From Poindextera sp036272595 (lineage in GTDB: Bacteria > Pseudomonadota > Alphaproteobacteria > Caulobacterales > Caulobacteraceae), in the NCBI GenBank assembly GCA_036272595.1, contig DATAYM010000012.1:62001-126000 (forward strand): a DNA stretch of 64,000 bases. The letters run 5' to 3'. Positions 51,733-60,527 of the stretch are shown here, piece after piece. The number at the start of each line of letters is the position of its first letter. Positions within the stretch are counted from its first letter, which is position 1. The notes beneath the pieces are model-generated. The model saw only the letters and a program-made list of their open reading frames with translations, searched no databases and was not told the origin of the DNA. The translations under genes and the position numbers were made by a program.

Positions 51733-52620
51733 TCAGTTCGCGGCGGCGGCGCGGCAGCAGCCGATATAGTGGCTGGACACCCAGCCGGCCCGACCGTCGG
51801 GAAGCTGCACCCTGGACCACTCGCCCTGGCGCTCCACCACCGCGAACTGGGCCCGTGGGCCGAGCTTGTCCAGCCTGATGCCCAGGCCGTCCGGCTCGCT
51901 GCGCAGGGCGATCCAGTTGTCGCCGTGCGGATCGAGATTGATCGGGTAGGACTGGAAGACCAGCGGGGTCGCCCCTGACGCGGCGGCCCCGGCGGCGGCG
52001 GCGCTGGCGCTGGCCGGCGGCGGCCGGCTGCCGAGCGTGACCGCCAGCAGCGCCCCGACAGCGAGCACCGCGACCGCCACCGCGCCAGCCGCCAGCACCA
52101 GCGGCCACGGGCCGGCGCCTCGGGCGGCGACCGGCGGCGGAGGCGGCGGAGGCGGCGGCTCCTCGTGGTGCGGGGGCGCCGCCGGCGATGCATCGGGCGC
52201 GCCCGCCTGATGCGTCTGCGTCGCCAGGATGGTCTCGATCTTGTCGGCCAGGGTCTGGTAGTGCCGGTCGATCGGCGGCGAATAGGCGTCCAGCCAGTGC
52301 GAGGTGGAGATGAAGTACTCCAGCGCCTCGGTGGGCAGGATGTCGGCGATGCGGAACGGCACGATGGGCACGCGGTGGTCGACCGCTCGCTCGATCTCGC
52401 GCTCGATCTGCGGCGAGTCGTTGGCGTTCTCCGAGAAGATCAGCAGCATCAGCTTCGATCCCTCGATGGCGCTGACGATGGAGGCCGCCCAGCTCGCGCC
52501 CGGCATCACGTCGCGCGGCGCGACCCAGCAGCGGACGCCGCGCTGCTCCAGCGTCGCGCAGGCCGCGTCGGCGATCGTCTTGTCCTTCGACGAATGACAG
52601 ATGAAGACGTCGTGGGTCAT
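51733..52620 (-). CDS. TIR domain - transmembrane - SH3-like protein
   Basis: 295 residues from ATG 52620. A TIR domain (1-130) opens with THDVFICHSSKDKTIADAACATLEQRGVRCW (in parts). A Pro-rich stretch (141-170, nine consecutive Pro) leads to one membrane helix (171-197), then an Ala-rich linker and a bacterial SH3-like domain (219-288) with WIALRSEPDG and GWVSSHYIGCC. TIR is thus cytoplasmic and SH3b periplasmic. In the segment equivalent to the SARM1 catalytic-Glu loop it reads APRDVMPG, with Arg where the NADase Glu would be, so NADase activity is doubtful. Role unknown. Confidence 0.85.
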   Translation of the reverse strand: MTHDVFICHSSKDKTIADAACATLEQRGVRCWVAPRDVMPGASWAASIVSAIEGSKLMLLIFSENANDSPQIEREIERAVDHRVPIVPFRIADILPTEALEYFISTSHWLDAYSPPIDRHYQTLADKIETILATQTHQAGAPDASPAAPPHHEEPPPPPPPPPVAARGAGPWPLVLAAGAVAVAVLAVGALLAVTLGSRPPPASASAAAAGAAASGATPLVFQSYPINLDPHGDNWIALRSEPDGLGIRLDKLGPRAQFAVVERQGEWSRVQLPDGRAGWVSSHYIGCCRAAAAN

Positions 52621-52673
52621 GCCGCCCAAAGGCTAAGCTGAAGGCGCGCGGCGGTCCAGCCAACAGCCGCTTA

Positions 52674-54485
52674 TCAGCGCGTGACGGCCTGCCGCTCGCC
52701 GTCCGGTTCCGGCGCCAAGGTGATGTCGCTGGCGCCGTGGGCCAGGCGCTTGAGCAGCGGCGAGGCCGCCGCCAGGGCGACGCCGAGGCCGACGGTGATC
52801 CAGCCGGCGGCGGAATAGACGTGGACATAGGTCGCCAGGGCCTTGCCGGGATCCAGCACCTGGCCGGCGACGGTCTCGGCCGCGGTGAGCTGGGCGACGA
52901 AGCCGCCGAGCCACTGGGCCCAGGACGAGGCCAGGAACCAGGTCGCCATCACCGTCGACAGCACCAGCGGCGGCGAAAGCTTGGTCATCTGCGACAGGCC
53001 GACCGGCGAAAGGCAGAGCTCGCCGGTGGTCTGCACCACATAGGCCAGGGCCAGGAAGACCAGCGGCTCGCGGAAGCCGGCGTCGGCGAAGCGCGCGCCA
53101 AAGACGATGATCAGGAAGGAGAGCCCCACCTGCATCAGGCCGAGGGCGAACTTGATCACCGGGTTGGGATCGGCGCGCCGGCGGCCGAGATAGGCCCAGA
53201 GCGCGGCGAACGCCGGGGCGCCGATCAGGATGAAGCCGGCGTTGAAGGACTGGATCTGCGGCGCGGTGATGGACTGCGTTGCGGTCAGCCGCAGCTGGGT
53301 GTTGCGGTCGGCGAACTGGTTCAGCGACGAGCCGGCCTGCTCGAACATGGTCCAGAAGATCACCGAAGCGCCGATCAGGATCAGGGCCAGGATCATCCGG
53401 TCGCGCTCGATGCGGGTGCAGCGCGCGGCCATGAACCAGCCGAGATAGCCCAGCACCACCAGCGAGCCGGCGCCCAGCATGTAGCCGATCAGCTGGAAGC
53501 GCTGGACGATCAGCCAGACCACGCCGACGCCGGCCAAGCCGGCCAGGTAGAGGCTCCATTCGGCGTTGATCGGCCCCAGCAGCGGCGCCCTCAGCCGCTC
53601 CGGCGCCGGCGGCTCGCCGTGGCCTTCCAGCAGCGGCCTGCCGAGCACGAAGACCAGATAGCCGGCCAGCATGCCGACGCCGGCGGCGCCGAATCCGGCC
53701 CACCAGCCGATGCGCGCGCCCAGCCAGCCGCACAGGATCGCCGCCCAGAAGGCGCCGAGATTGATGCCGTAGTAATAGAGGGTGAAACCCGGATCGCGCC
53801 TGGGATCGCCCGCGCGATAGAGCTGGCCGACGATCGAGGAGATGTTGGCCTTCAGGAACCCGACGCCCATGACGATCAGCGACAGGGCGAGGTAGAAGAC
53901 GCCGACGAACACCGGGTTCCGCCGGGCGACGCCGAGCCTGTAGCCGCCCCTGGGCAGGACCTGGGGCAGCGGGGCCGTGGCCGGCAGCCCGGCGATCTTC
54001 ATGCCGCCGTCGGATGCGGCGCCGACCGCGTAGCAGCCTGGCCCGACCTCCAGGCAGACCTTGCGCGCCTCCATGCGCCCCTCGGCGCGGAAGCTGTAGG
54101 CGTGGCCGCCGAAGCTCAGGGTCTGCACGGCCGGCCTGGCCTCGACGGCCATGGTGAAATGGCCGGCCACCAGCAGGAGCGCGCCGAAGCCGATGGCCTT
54201 GCGGGTGCCGAGGAACCGGTCGGCCGCGAAGCCGCCGATCAGCGGCATCAGATAGACCATGGCCGTGTAGGCGCCGTACTGGCCGCTGGAGAACCTGTCG
54301 TCGAACAGGAACTGTTCGGTCAGGTAGAAGATCAGAAGGCCGCGCATGCCGTAGTAGGAGAACCGCTCCCACATCTCGGCGAAGAAGAGGACGAAGAGGC
54401 CCTTCGGATGGCCGCGCAGCTGCAGAAGGACGGGAACGGCGGTGGCGACGGTGACGGCGATGCCGACCAGCCAGACGATGTCCAT
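52674..54485 (-). CDS. POT family proton-dependent oligopeptide transporter
   Basis: 603-residue major-facilitator protein of the peptide transporter (PTR2) family. The ExxERFxYY motif is EMWERFSYYGMRGLL near residues 37-51, followed by GGFAADRFLGTRK. It has about fourteen hydrophobic helices and an inserted loop (about residues 110-180, CLEVGPGCYAVG) longer than usual. It imports di- and tripeptides with protons at the inner membrane. It stands 44 bp upstream of the TIR gene on the same strand, not obviously linked in function. Confidence 0.9.
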   Translation of the reverse strand: MDIVWLVGIAVTVATAVPVLLQLRGHPKGLFVLFFAEMWERFSYYGMRGLLIFYLTEQFLFDDRFSSGQYGAYTAMVYLMPLIGGFAADRFLGTRKAIGFGALLLVAGHFTMAVEARPAVQTLSFGGHAYSFRAEGRMEARKVCLEVGPGCYAVGAASDGGMKIAGLPATAPLPQVLPRGGYRLGVARRNPVFVGVFYLALSLIVMGVGFLKANISSIVGQLYRAGDPRRDPGFTLYYYGINLGAFWAAILCGWLGARIGWWAGFGAAGVGMLAGYLVFVLGRPLLEGHGEPPAPERLRAPLLGPINAEWSLYLAGLAGVGVVWLIVQRFQLIGYMLGAGSLVVLGYLGWFMAARCTRIERDRMILALILIGASVIFWTMFEQAGSSLNQFADRNTQLRLTATQSITAPQIQSFNAGFILIGAPAFAALWAYLGRRRADPNPVIKFALGLMQVGLSFLIIVFGARFADAGFREPLVFLALAYVVQTTGELCLSPVGLSQMTKLSPPLVLSTVMATWFLASSWAQWLGGFVAQLTAAETVAGQVLDPGKALATYVHVYSAAGWITVGLGVALAAASPLLKRLAHGASDITLAPEPDGERQAVTR

Positions 54486-54627
54486 CGAATCCCCCGACCC
54501 CGCCGCGCGGGCTTGGCCGAGATGATCATGGGCGCCCGCCGTTCACAAGGCTCGCGGCTTGCCAGGCCCGGCCCTCGGACCCACCTAGAGGTCTGGCGCG
54601 TTTGACGGCGCGAGGAGACAAAGACCC

Positions 54628-55137
54628 ATGCCCGAGATGAAACTGCCCGGACCCGATCACCCGATCACCGTGGCCTTCAACCCCAAGCGCGTCCAGGTCG
54701 AGTACAACGGCCACGTCATCGTCGACACCCGGCGCGCCCTCACCTTGCGGGAATCGACCTATCCGGCCGTCCAGTACATTCCGCGCGAAGACGCCGACAT
54801 GGCCTACATGACGCGGACGGAGCACCACACCCACTGCCCCTACAAGGGCGAGGCCTCCTACTACACGATCCTGATGGACGGGAATTTCGCCGACAACGCG
54901 GTCTGGAGCTACGAGGATCCCTATCCGGCCATGGCCGAGATCAAGGACTATCTCGCCTTCTATCCCAACAAGGTGGTGATCCGCGAACTGGACGAGCCCG
55001 GCGGCCCGGACGCCATCCGCGATGTGGTCGAACACACCGATTCCGGCTCCGGCCGCAGCCAGCTAGACCACGCCGCCCCGAACGTCGACGTCCCGCTCGA
55101 CATCGACCAGCCCTACCGCGACACCGGCTCGATCTGA
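54628..55137 (+). CDS. DUF427 domain-containing protein
   Basis: 169-residue protein of the DUF427 family: PKRVQVEYNGHVIVDTRRALTLRESTYPAVQYIPRED (in parts), then THCPYKGEASYYTI and VWSYEDPYPAMAEIKDYLAFYP. The Y-I-P-R-x-D and C-P-Y-K-G motifs are characteristic. Function is unknown. A short disordered tail (residues 125-169) is unusual. It is preceded by GAGGAGA and followed by a strong hairpin. Confidence 0.88.
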   Translation: MPEMKLPGPDHPITVAFNPKRVQVEYNGHVIVDTRRALTLRESTYPAVQYIPREDADMAYMTRTEHHTHCPYKGEASYYTILMDGNFADNAVWSYEDPYPAMAEIKDYLAFYPNKVVIRELDEPGGPDAIRDVVEHTDSGSGRSQLDHAAPNVDVPLDIDQPYRDTGSI

Positions 55138-55142
55138 CGTGT

Positions 55143-55167
55143 TGATCCTCCCCGTCGGGGAGGATCA
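55143..55167. terminator. Bidirectional hairpin between DUF427 and gshA
   Basis: A perfect 11-bp stem, TGATCCTCCCC (55143-55153) with GGGGAGGATCA (55157-55167), and a 3-nt loop, placed 5 bp after each of two converging stop codons. The stem sequence is the same end unit as the repeat at 34829-35004. No T-run follows on either strand, so it may be a repeat serving as a terminator. Confidence 0.55.
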
Positions 55168-55172
55168 CGGCC

Positions 55173-56555
55173 TCAGTACGCCGACGCCTCGAACACCGGA
55201 GCGACTTCGCCGCGCCAAGCGCCGTTGTAGTGTTCCAGCCAGCGCTCGGCCGGGGTGACGCCGCTGTCGGCGATCGCCTCCAGTTCGGCCAGATAGCCGC
55301 GCTCGTCGGTCAGGGCGGCGCTGAGCCGGGCGCGGCGCTTCAGCCCCTCGCGGGCGATGGCCAGCATGTCGACGGCGATGTCGCGGGCGCTGCGCCCGGC
55401 GACCATGGCCCGCAAGCCCAGGCGCGGCGCATCCAGCCTCAAGGCCTCGCGATCGGCCGGCGTCCAGGCCTTGCAGAGGTCCCAGGCGGCGGCGGTGGCG
55501 GCGTCGTCGTAGAGCAGGCCGATCCACAGCGCCGCCAGGCCGCAGAGCCGGGTCGGCGGACCGGTGTCGGCGCCGCGCATCTCCAGGAAGGTCTTCAGCC
55601 GCACCTCCGGGAAGATGGTGGCCAGATGCTCCTCCCAGTCGTGCAGGTCGGCGCGGACGCCCGGCGCGGCCGGCAGGGTCCCGTTGATGAAGTCGCGGAA
55701 CGACTGGCCCGCCGCGTCGATATAGCGGCCGTTCCGCTTGACGAAATACATCGGCACGTCGAGGGCGTAACGGGCGTAGGTCTCGAATCCGAAGCCCTCC
55801 TCGAAGACGAACTCGAGCATGCCGGTGCGCGCCGGATCGGTGTCGGTCCAGGTATGAGCGCGGTTGGAGAGCAGGCCGGTGGGCCGGCCTTCGACGAACG
55901 GCGAGTTGGCGAACAGCGCCGTGGCGATCGGCTGCAGGGCCAGGCTGAGGCGGAATTTCGAGACCATGTCGGCCTCGGACGAGAAGTCCAGATTGGCCTG
56001 CACCGTGCAGGTGCGCAGCATCATGTCCAGGCCCAGCCCGCCGACCTTGGGCATGTAGTCCCGCATGATCTGGTAGCGGGCCTTGGGCATGATCTGCATG
56101 TCCGCCCGGGTCCAGGTCGGCGCGAAGCCCAGCCCCATGAAGCCGACGCCCAGCGCGTCGGCGACCTGCTTGGCCTCGGTGAGGTGCTGGCTGATCTCGT
56201 CGCAGATGTCGTGGACGCTCTCCAGCGGCGCGCCGGAGAGCTCGAACTGGCCGGCCGGCTCCAGGCTGACGCTGGCCCCGCCGCGGCGCAGGGCGATCAG
56301 GGTGTGGCCGGCGGCGTTGTCCTCGTAGATCCCATGCCAGCCGAACTTCATCAGGCCTTCGAGCAGCGCCTGGATGCCGCCGCGGCCCTGGGCGTCCTCG
56401 GCATAGCCGACGGTTTCATGGGTCCCGAGGCGGAACGGGAACTTCTCGTGCTCCGAGCCGACGCGAAAGTCGTGCTTCGGCTTGCAGCCGCCGGCCAGGT
56501 GGCCGGCCAGCTCGGCAAGCGTCAGTGGTCGCCGGTCGAGCGCGCCATCATCCAT
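55173..56555 (-). CDS. gshA: Glutamate--cysteine ligase (plant/alphaproteobacterial type)
   Basis: 460-residue enzyme making gamma-glutamylcysteine, the first step of glutathione synthesis. It is the class II/III type shared by alphaproteobacteria and plants: GSEHEKFPFRLGTHETVGYAEDAQGRGGI opening, LEPAGQFELSGAPLESVHD, FGLGFAPTW-like GFMGLGFAPTW, and YMPKVGGLGLDMMLRTCTVQANLDF (in parts). The ATG has GGGGAGG upstream. It follows rsmE at 90 bp on the same strand. The GSTs and Prx5 in this window are potential users of the product. Confidence 0.93.
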   Translation of the reverse strand: MDDGALDRRPLTLAELAGHLAGGCKPKHDFRVGSEHEKFPFRLGTHETVGYAEDAQGRGGIQALLEGLMKFGWHGIYEDNAAGHTLIALRRGGASVSLEPAGQFELSGAPLESVHDICDEISQHLTEAKQVADALGVGFMGLGFAPTWTRADMQIMPKARYQIMRDYMPKVGGLGLDMMLRTCTVQANLDFSSEADMVSKFRLSLALQPIATALFANSPFVEGRPTGLLSNRAHTWTDTDPARTGMLEFVFEEGFGFETYARYALDVPMYFVKRNGRYIDAAGQSFRDFINGTLPAAPGVRADLHDWEEHLATIFPEVRLKTFLEMRGADTGPPTRLCGLAALWIGLLYDDAATAAAWDLCKAWTPADREALRLDAPRLGLRAMVAGRSARDIAVDMLAIAREGLKRRARLSAALTDERGYLAELEAIADSGVTPAERWLEHYNGAWRGEVAPVFEASAY

Positions 56556-56645
56556 ACATGAACCTCCCCACCACCAGCGGGAGGAAGCCCCCGGTCCGGC
56601 GTACCTACTAAGTCCTAGTCAAGGTGGGCGCCAAGTGCGCCCGGC

Positions 56646-57374
56646 TCAAGGGGACCAGTCGCCAAGCCTGGATTGCCATAGCGCCAGCGCCGCGATCGCC
56701 GCGGTGTCCGCACGCAGGATACGCGGCCCCAGCGACACCGGGATGACATGGGGCAGCGACCGGAGCCGGGCCCGCTCCTCGGGCGCAAAGCCGCCCTCGG
56801 GGCCGATCAGGATGGAAAAACCGGTTCCTTCTCCCCTTGCCGCGGCATTTAGCGCCTCGAGCATGGGCGACGCGTCGCCGCCTTCGTCGCAGAAGATCAG
56901 CGTCCGGCCGGCCCAGGCGTCCAGGATGGCGTCCAGCTTTTCCGGCGCGGTGATCTCGGGCACGTCCAGCCGCCCGGTCTGCTCCGACGCCTCGGCGGCG
57001 ATGGCGCCGAGGCGCTCCAGCCGGACCCGGTCGCCCTGGGTGAACCGGGTGACGGCCAGACGCACGCGGCGCGCGCCGAGCTCGGCCGCCTTCTCGACGA
57101 TGGTCTCCAGCCGCGGCCGCTTGACCACCGCGACGATCATTTCCAGGTCCGGCCCGGTGGTTTGCGGCCGCGTCTGGGCCTGGAGCGCCAGGCTGGCGCT
57201 TCGCCGGTCGATCGCGGCGATCCCGGCCCGCCATTCGCCGTCCGCCCCGTTGAACAGCAGCACCTGGTCGCCGACGCCGCGGCGCATGACGCCGTGCAGA
57301 TAGTGGGCCTGATCGGCGCCCAGGGCGATCGTCGCGCCGCTCTTAAGCTTTTCTGGAACGAAGAGTCGGATCAT
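56646..57374 (-). CDS. rsmE: 16S rRNA (uracil-1498-N3)-methyltransferase RsmE
   Basis: 242-residue SPOUT-fold methyltransferase that modifies U1498 of 16S rRNA. The PUA-like N-terminal domain has HYLHGVMRRGVGDQVLLFNG. The knotted C-terminal part shows KRPRLETIVEKAAELGARRVRLAVT, LIGPEGGFAPEE (SAM loop) and the final SLGPRILRADTAAIAAL knot, all canonical. It is the first gene of a two-gene unit with gshA. Confidence 0.95.
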   Translation of the reverse strand: MIRLFVPEKLKSGATIALGADQAHYLHGVMRRGVGDQVLLFNGADGEWRAGIAAIDRRSASLALQAQTRPQTTGPDLEMIVAVVKRPRLETIVEKAAELGARRVRLAVTRFTQGDRVRLERLGAIAAEASEQTGRLDVPEITAPEKLDAILDAWAGRTLIFCDEGGDASPMLEALNAAARGEGTGFSILIGPEGGFAPEERARLRSLPHVIPVSLGPRILRADTAAIAALALWQSRLGDWSP

Positions 57375-57431
57375 GCCGCTCTAGTAGCGCCGCCTGGCCG
57401 GGTTTGTCAGGGTGCGGCGCGGAGACCTGCC

Positions 57432-58202
57432 ATGCCCAAGGCCCACGACCACCATCATTACAAGGCCGAACTCACCGACCTGCAGGTCCACCTCGTCAAG
57501 TACCAGCAGTGGGCGATGAAGAGCGGCGAGAAGGCGGTGATCGTCTTCGAGGGCCGCGACGGCGCCGGCAAGGACGGCGCGATCAAGCGGATCACCGAGC
57601 ATCTGGCCCCCCGCAACACCCGCGTGGTGGCGCTGCCCAAGCCGTCGAACCGCGAAGCCAGCGAGTGGTGGTTCCAGCGCTATACCCGCTACCTGCCGGC
57701 CGCCGGCGAACTCGTGCTGTTCAACCGCTCCTGGTACAACCGCGCCGGCGTCGAGGTGGTGATGCACTTCTCGACCAAGCGCGAGCAGGCCGACTTCCTG
57801 CGCGACGCCCCGACCTTCGAGCAGATGCTGGTCGAGAGCGACATCCACATCGTCAAGTTCTGGCTCGACATCTCCAAGGACGAGCAGGCAAGGCGGCTCG
57901 ACGCCCGTCGCACCGATCCGCTGAAGGCGCTGAAGGTCAGCGACATGGACGCCGTCGCCCAGAAGAAGTGGAAGGAATACTCCGAGGCGCGCGACAAGAT
58001 GCTGATGCGCACCCACACCGAATACGCGCCCTGGACCATCGTGCGCACCGACCACAAGAAAAAGGCGCGGCTGGCGGTGATCCGCCACATGCTGCACAGG
58101 CTCGCCCCGCCGGAGATCCACGATGGCGTCGCAACGCCGGACCCGGACATGCTCTACAAGTTCGAAGCCTCCGCGCTGAAGGACGGCCGACTGGAGCATT
58201 GA
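57432..58202 (+). CDS. ppk2: Polyphosphate kinase 2
   Basis: 256-residue class I PPK2-fold kinase using polyphosphate to phosphorylate nucleoside diphosphates. Walker A is FEGRDGAGKDGAIKR (41-47 core), the lid has PKPSNREASEWWFQRY, and the second conserved motif is LFNRSWYNRAGVE, where Asn98 stands at the usual Asp position of many homologues. A short His-rich N-terminus (DHHHY) is present. The stop TGA overlaps the first codons of an aldo/keto reductase remnant, so its C-terminus abuts a rearrangement scar. Confidence 0.93.
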   Translation: MPKAHDHHHYKAELTDLQVHLVKYQQWAMKSGEKAVIVFEGRDGAGKDGAIKRITEHLAPRNTRVVALPKPSNREASEWWFQRYTRYLPAAGELVLFNRSWYNRAGVEVVMHFSTKREQADFLRDAPTFEQMLVESDIHIVKFWLDISKDEQARRLDARRTDPLKALKVSDMDAVAQKKWKEYSEARDKMLMRTHTEYAPWTIVRTDHKKKARLAVIRHMLHRLAPPEIHDGVATPDPDMLYKFEASALKDGRLEH

Positions 58203-58299
58203 CGACGCCATCGCCGGCCTGAAGCTGACGTTGACCGACGACGAGGTGAAGGTGCTGGAAAGGCCCTACGAACCGAAGCCGGTGCTGCACCACGCCTGA
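58198..58299 (+). pseudogene. Aldo/keto reductase, C-terminal remnant
   Basis: Downstream of PPK2, frame 58198-58299 encodes 33 residues, IDDAIAGLKLTLTDDEVKVL then ERPYEPKPVLHHA and a stop, which is the C-terminal end typical of aldo/keto reductases (the DDAIxALxIxLTxDExxxLExPYxPHxV pattern). No start codon, nucleotide site or catalytic Asp-Tyr-Lys-His part is present, and upstream the frame belongs to PPK2. It is therefore a relic of a lost gene. Confidence 0.75.
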
Positions 58300-58302
58300 A
58301 GG

Positions 58303-59034
58303 TCAGCATGCTTCGGCGGCCGGCGACGCCACCTCGGCCACGCCGTCGGACGCGAGCCGATAGCCGACGCCCAGTTCGGTGAGGATGAGGCGCGGCGCCG
58401 AGGGATTCTCCTCGATCTTCTGACGCACCTGCGAAACCAGCACGCGCACGAACTGGGCGTCAGCATTGGCGTCCGGGCCCCACACCGCCAGCATGAGCTG
58501 CTTGTGGGTGGCGATCGCGCCGGCGTTGCGGGCCAGGCAGCGGACAAGGTCGAATTCATGCGGGGTCAGATGGATTTCCTCGCCCATAATGAAAACCTGC
58601 CGGGAGGCGAAGTTCACCCTGAGGTCGCCGGCGCGGAAATCCTGCTGGCTGGCGAACCTGAACTCGCGTCCCCGCAACGAGGCGCGCAGGCGCGCGAGGA
58701 GCTCACCGATGGAAAAGGGCTTGTTGACGAAATCGTCCGCGCCCAGGTCGAGCGCGGCTACCTTCTCGTCCTCACGGTCACGCGCCGAAAGCACCACGAT
58801 GGCGATGTCGGACCATTCGCGCAGCTTGGCGATGATCTCCTTGCCGTCCATGTCCGGAAGGCCGAGATCGACGAGCAGGGCGTTGTAGCCGTCGGCGGCC
58901 AGCATCGCCAGCGCGCTCGCGGCCGTGGTCGCGGTCTCGACGACGAAGCCGGCGGCGCTCAAGGCCGGGACCAGCACGCGGATCAGCTGGGGCTCGTCAT
59001 CGACCAGGAGAAGCCGTCCGGCGATCTGGGGCAT
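58303..59034 (-). CDS. OmpR-family response regulator (KdpE-like)
   Basis: 243-residue regulator: receiver domain with Asp12/Asp13, phospho-acceptor Asp56 (LLVDLGLPD) and Lys105 (VNKPFS), then a winged-helix DNA-binding domain with EEIHLTPHEFDLVRCLARNAG, VRVLVSQVRQKIEENPS and LTELGVGYRL. The style is KdpE. It starts 2 bp after the stop of its kinase, so they form one operon. No potassium transporter (kdpFABC) lies nearby; the nearest divergent target is the amyloid-like operon. Confidence 0.93.
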   Translation of the reverse strand: MPQIAGRLLLVDDEPQLIRVLVPALSAAGFVVETATTAASALAMLAADGYNALLVDLGLPDMDGKEIIAKLREWSDIAIVVLSARDREDEKVAALDLGADDFVNKPFSIGELLARLRASLRGREFRFASQQDFRAGDLRVNFASRQVFIMGEEIHLTPHEFDLVRCLARNAGAIATHKQLMLAVWGPDANADAQFVRVLVSQVRQKIEENPSAPRLILTELGVGYRLASDGVAEVASPAAEAC

Positions 59035-59036
59035 GG

Positions 59037-60527
59037 TCAGGCCTGGGGCAGGTTGATGCAGACGCGCAGGCCCGTGCCACTGTGCGCGCAGGCGGCGGCG
59101 ATCTCGCCGCCCATGGACTCGATCAGGCCCTTGGCGATGGACAGACCAAGCCCCACGCCCTGTGCGTGGGTCGAGCGCGATGGCGACTGGTAGAACTTCT
59201 CGAAGATCCGCGAGAGTTCGGCGCGAGAAACGCCCGGCCCCTGGTCCTCGACCTCAAGCGTCACCTTCTCGCCGTGCTGGACCAGGCTGAGGGTGATCAT
59301 CGAGCGCTCAGGACTGAAGCGCACCGCGTTCTCAAGCACATTGACGAGCACGTGATCCAGCAGCACCGGATCTCCGAGCGCGGTGATGTTTTCGCTCTGA
59401 CTGAGGCGGATCATCTTGCGGCCGCACAGCTTGCCCTCGAAACGCCGCGCCGCCAGGTCGACGACCTCGGCCATGTTCACCCGCACCGGTTCGATATTCA
59501 GTTCGCCCGCCTCCAGCCGGCTCATGCGCAGGAGGTTGGTCACGAACCGGTTGAGCCGCCTGGTCTCTTCCTCGATGGTCAGCAGAAGGTCGTCGCGGGT
59601 CGACTCGTCGAGCACCTTGCCCATGTTTCGCAAGGTGGTGATCGAGGCCAGAGTCGCCGCCAGGGGCGTACGGAAGTCATGCGAGACCGAGGACAACAGC
59701 GCCTGGCGCAGCCGTTCGGTGCGCGTCAGCGCCTCCATCTCCGCATTGGCCGCTCCTAGGCGCGCGCGCTCGATCGAGGCCGCGCCGAGATCCACCAGCA
59801 CGGCGATCAGGCGCTCGCTCTCGACTTCCACGTCATTGGAATCGGCGCCGCGCCACGCCACGATCCCCAGACTTGGATCATCGGATCCGATCCGCCGCGC
59901 CCACCAGCCGTCGCCGATCGCGCGTTCGCCGACCTCCACGGTATCGATTGCGAAGAGCTGGACGTCGGACAGCTCGGCGCTGGCCGGATGCGGCCAGCCG
60001 CGCTCGCCGGCCCGCACCACCGCCTCGCCGGCCGCGGCTTCGCCCACGTAACGGGCAAGGCTCTGCCGGATCGCGCCCTCCTCCCAGGTCGAGGCCAGTT
60101 CCCGGCTGGCCCTGAACAGCGTGTCGGTCGTCTTTTCACGGGCGACGGCCTGATGGGCCTGCAGCTTGTAGCGCTCCCCCAGCCTGCCGATCATGATCGC
60201 CGCACCCAGGAAGACGATCGCGGTGACCAGATCCGCCAGGTCCCACGAGTCGGGCTGAAGCCGGTGCGGAGGCAGCAACAGCTTCTGGAAGGCGAAGGCG
60301 AAGGTCGCGGCGGCGACCGCGGGCAAGGTGCCCATCTGCACCGCGGCGACGACCACACCGGCCAAAAGTACGTCCAGAACGCGAGCGGACGGGATCAGGG
60401 CGCGCAGACCCAGGGCGATCGTGGCGGCGATGGCCGCGGTTCCGAGAGCGCTTATATAGGGCCAAAGCTGCAGCGTTCGCAGTCGCCAGCCCGGCCGCAG
60501 GCTTTCACGGAAAGAATTCGATGTCAT
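59037..60527 (-). CDS. Sensor histidine kinase with DUF4118 membrane domain (truncated KdpD-like)
   Basis: 496 residues from ATG 60527; an alternative ATG is at 60557. Four membrane helices of the KdpD-type DUF4118 domain (about residues 20-115) are followed by a GAF-like region (125-260), the H-box VSHDFRTPLAA (His283) and an intact HATPase with N-box NVLENAVRFSPE and G-boxes VEDQGPGVSR and GVGLGLSIAKG. The N-terminal KdpD and USP-like domains of true KdpD are missing. It is divergent from the repeat-protein operon by 207 bp. Confidence 0.9.
   Translation of the reverse strand: MTSNSFRESLRPGWRLRTLQLWPYISALGTAAIAATIALGLRALIPSARVLDVLLAGVVVAAVQMGTLPAVAAATFAFAFQKLLLPPHRLQPDSWDLADLVTAIVFLGAAIMIGRLGERYKLQAHQAVAREKTTDTLFRASRELASTWEEGAIRQSLARYVGEAAAGEAVVRAGERGWPHPASAELSDVQLFAIDTVEVGERAIGDGWWARRIGSDDPSLGIVAWRGADSNDVEVESERLIAVLVDLGAASIERARLGAANAEMEALTRTERLRQALLSSVSHDFRTPLAATLASITTLRNMGKVLDESTRDDLLLTIEEETRRLNRFVTNLLRMSRLEAGELNIEPVRVNMAEVVDLAARRFEGKLCGRKMIRLSQSENITALGDPVLLDHVLVNVLENAVRFSPERSMITLSLVQHGEKVTLEVEDQGPGVSRAELSRIFEKFYQSPSRSTHAQGVGLGLSIAKGLIESMGGEIAAACAHSGTGLRVCINLPQA

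Noticed and set aside
59037..60527. A genuine KdpD potassium sensor
   Set aside because: The N-terminal KdpD and USP-like domains are absent and no kdpFABC genes are near.
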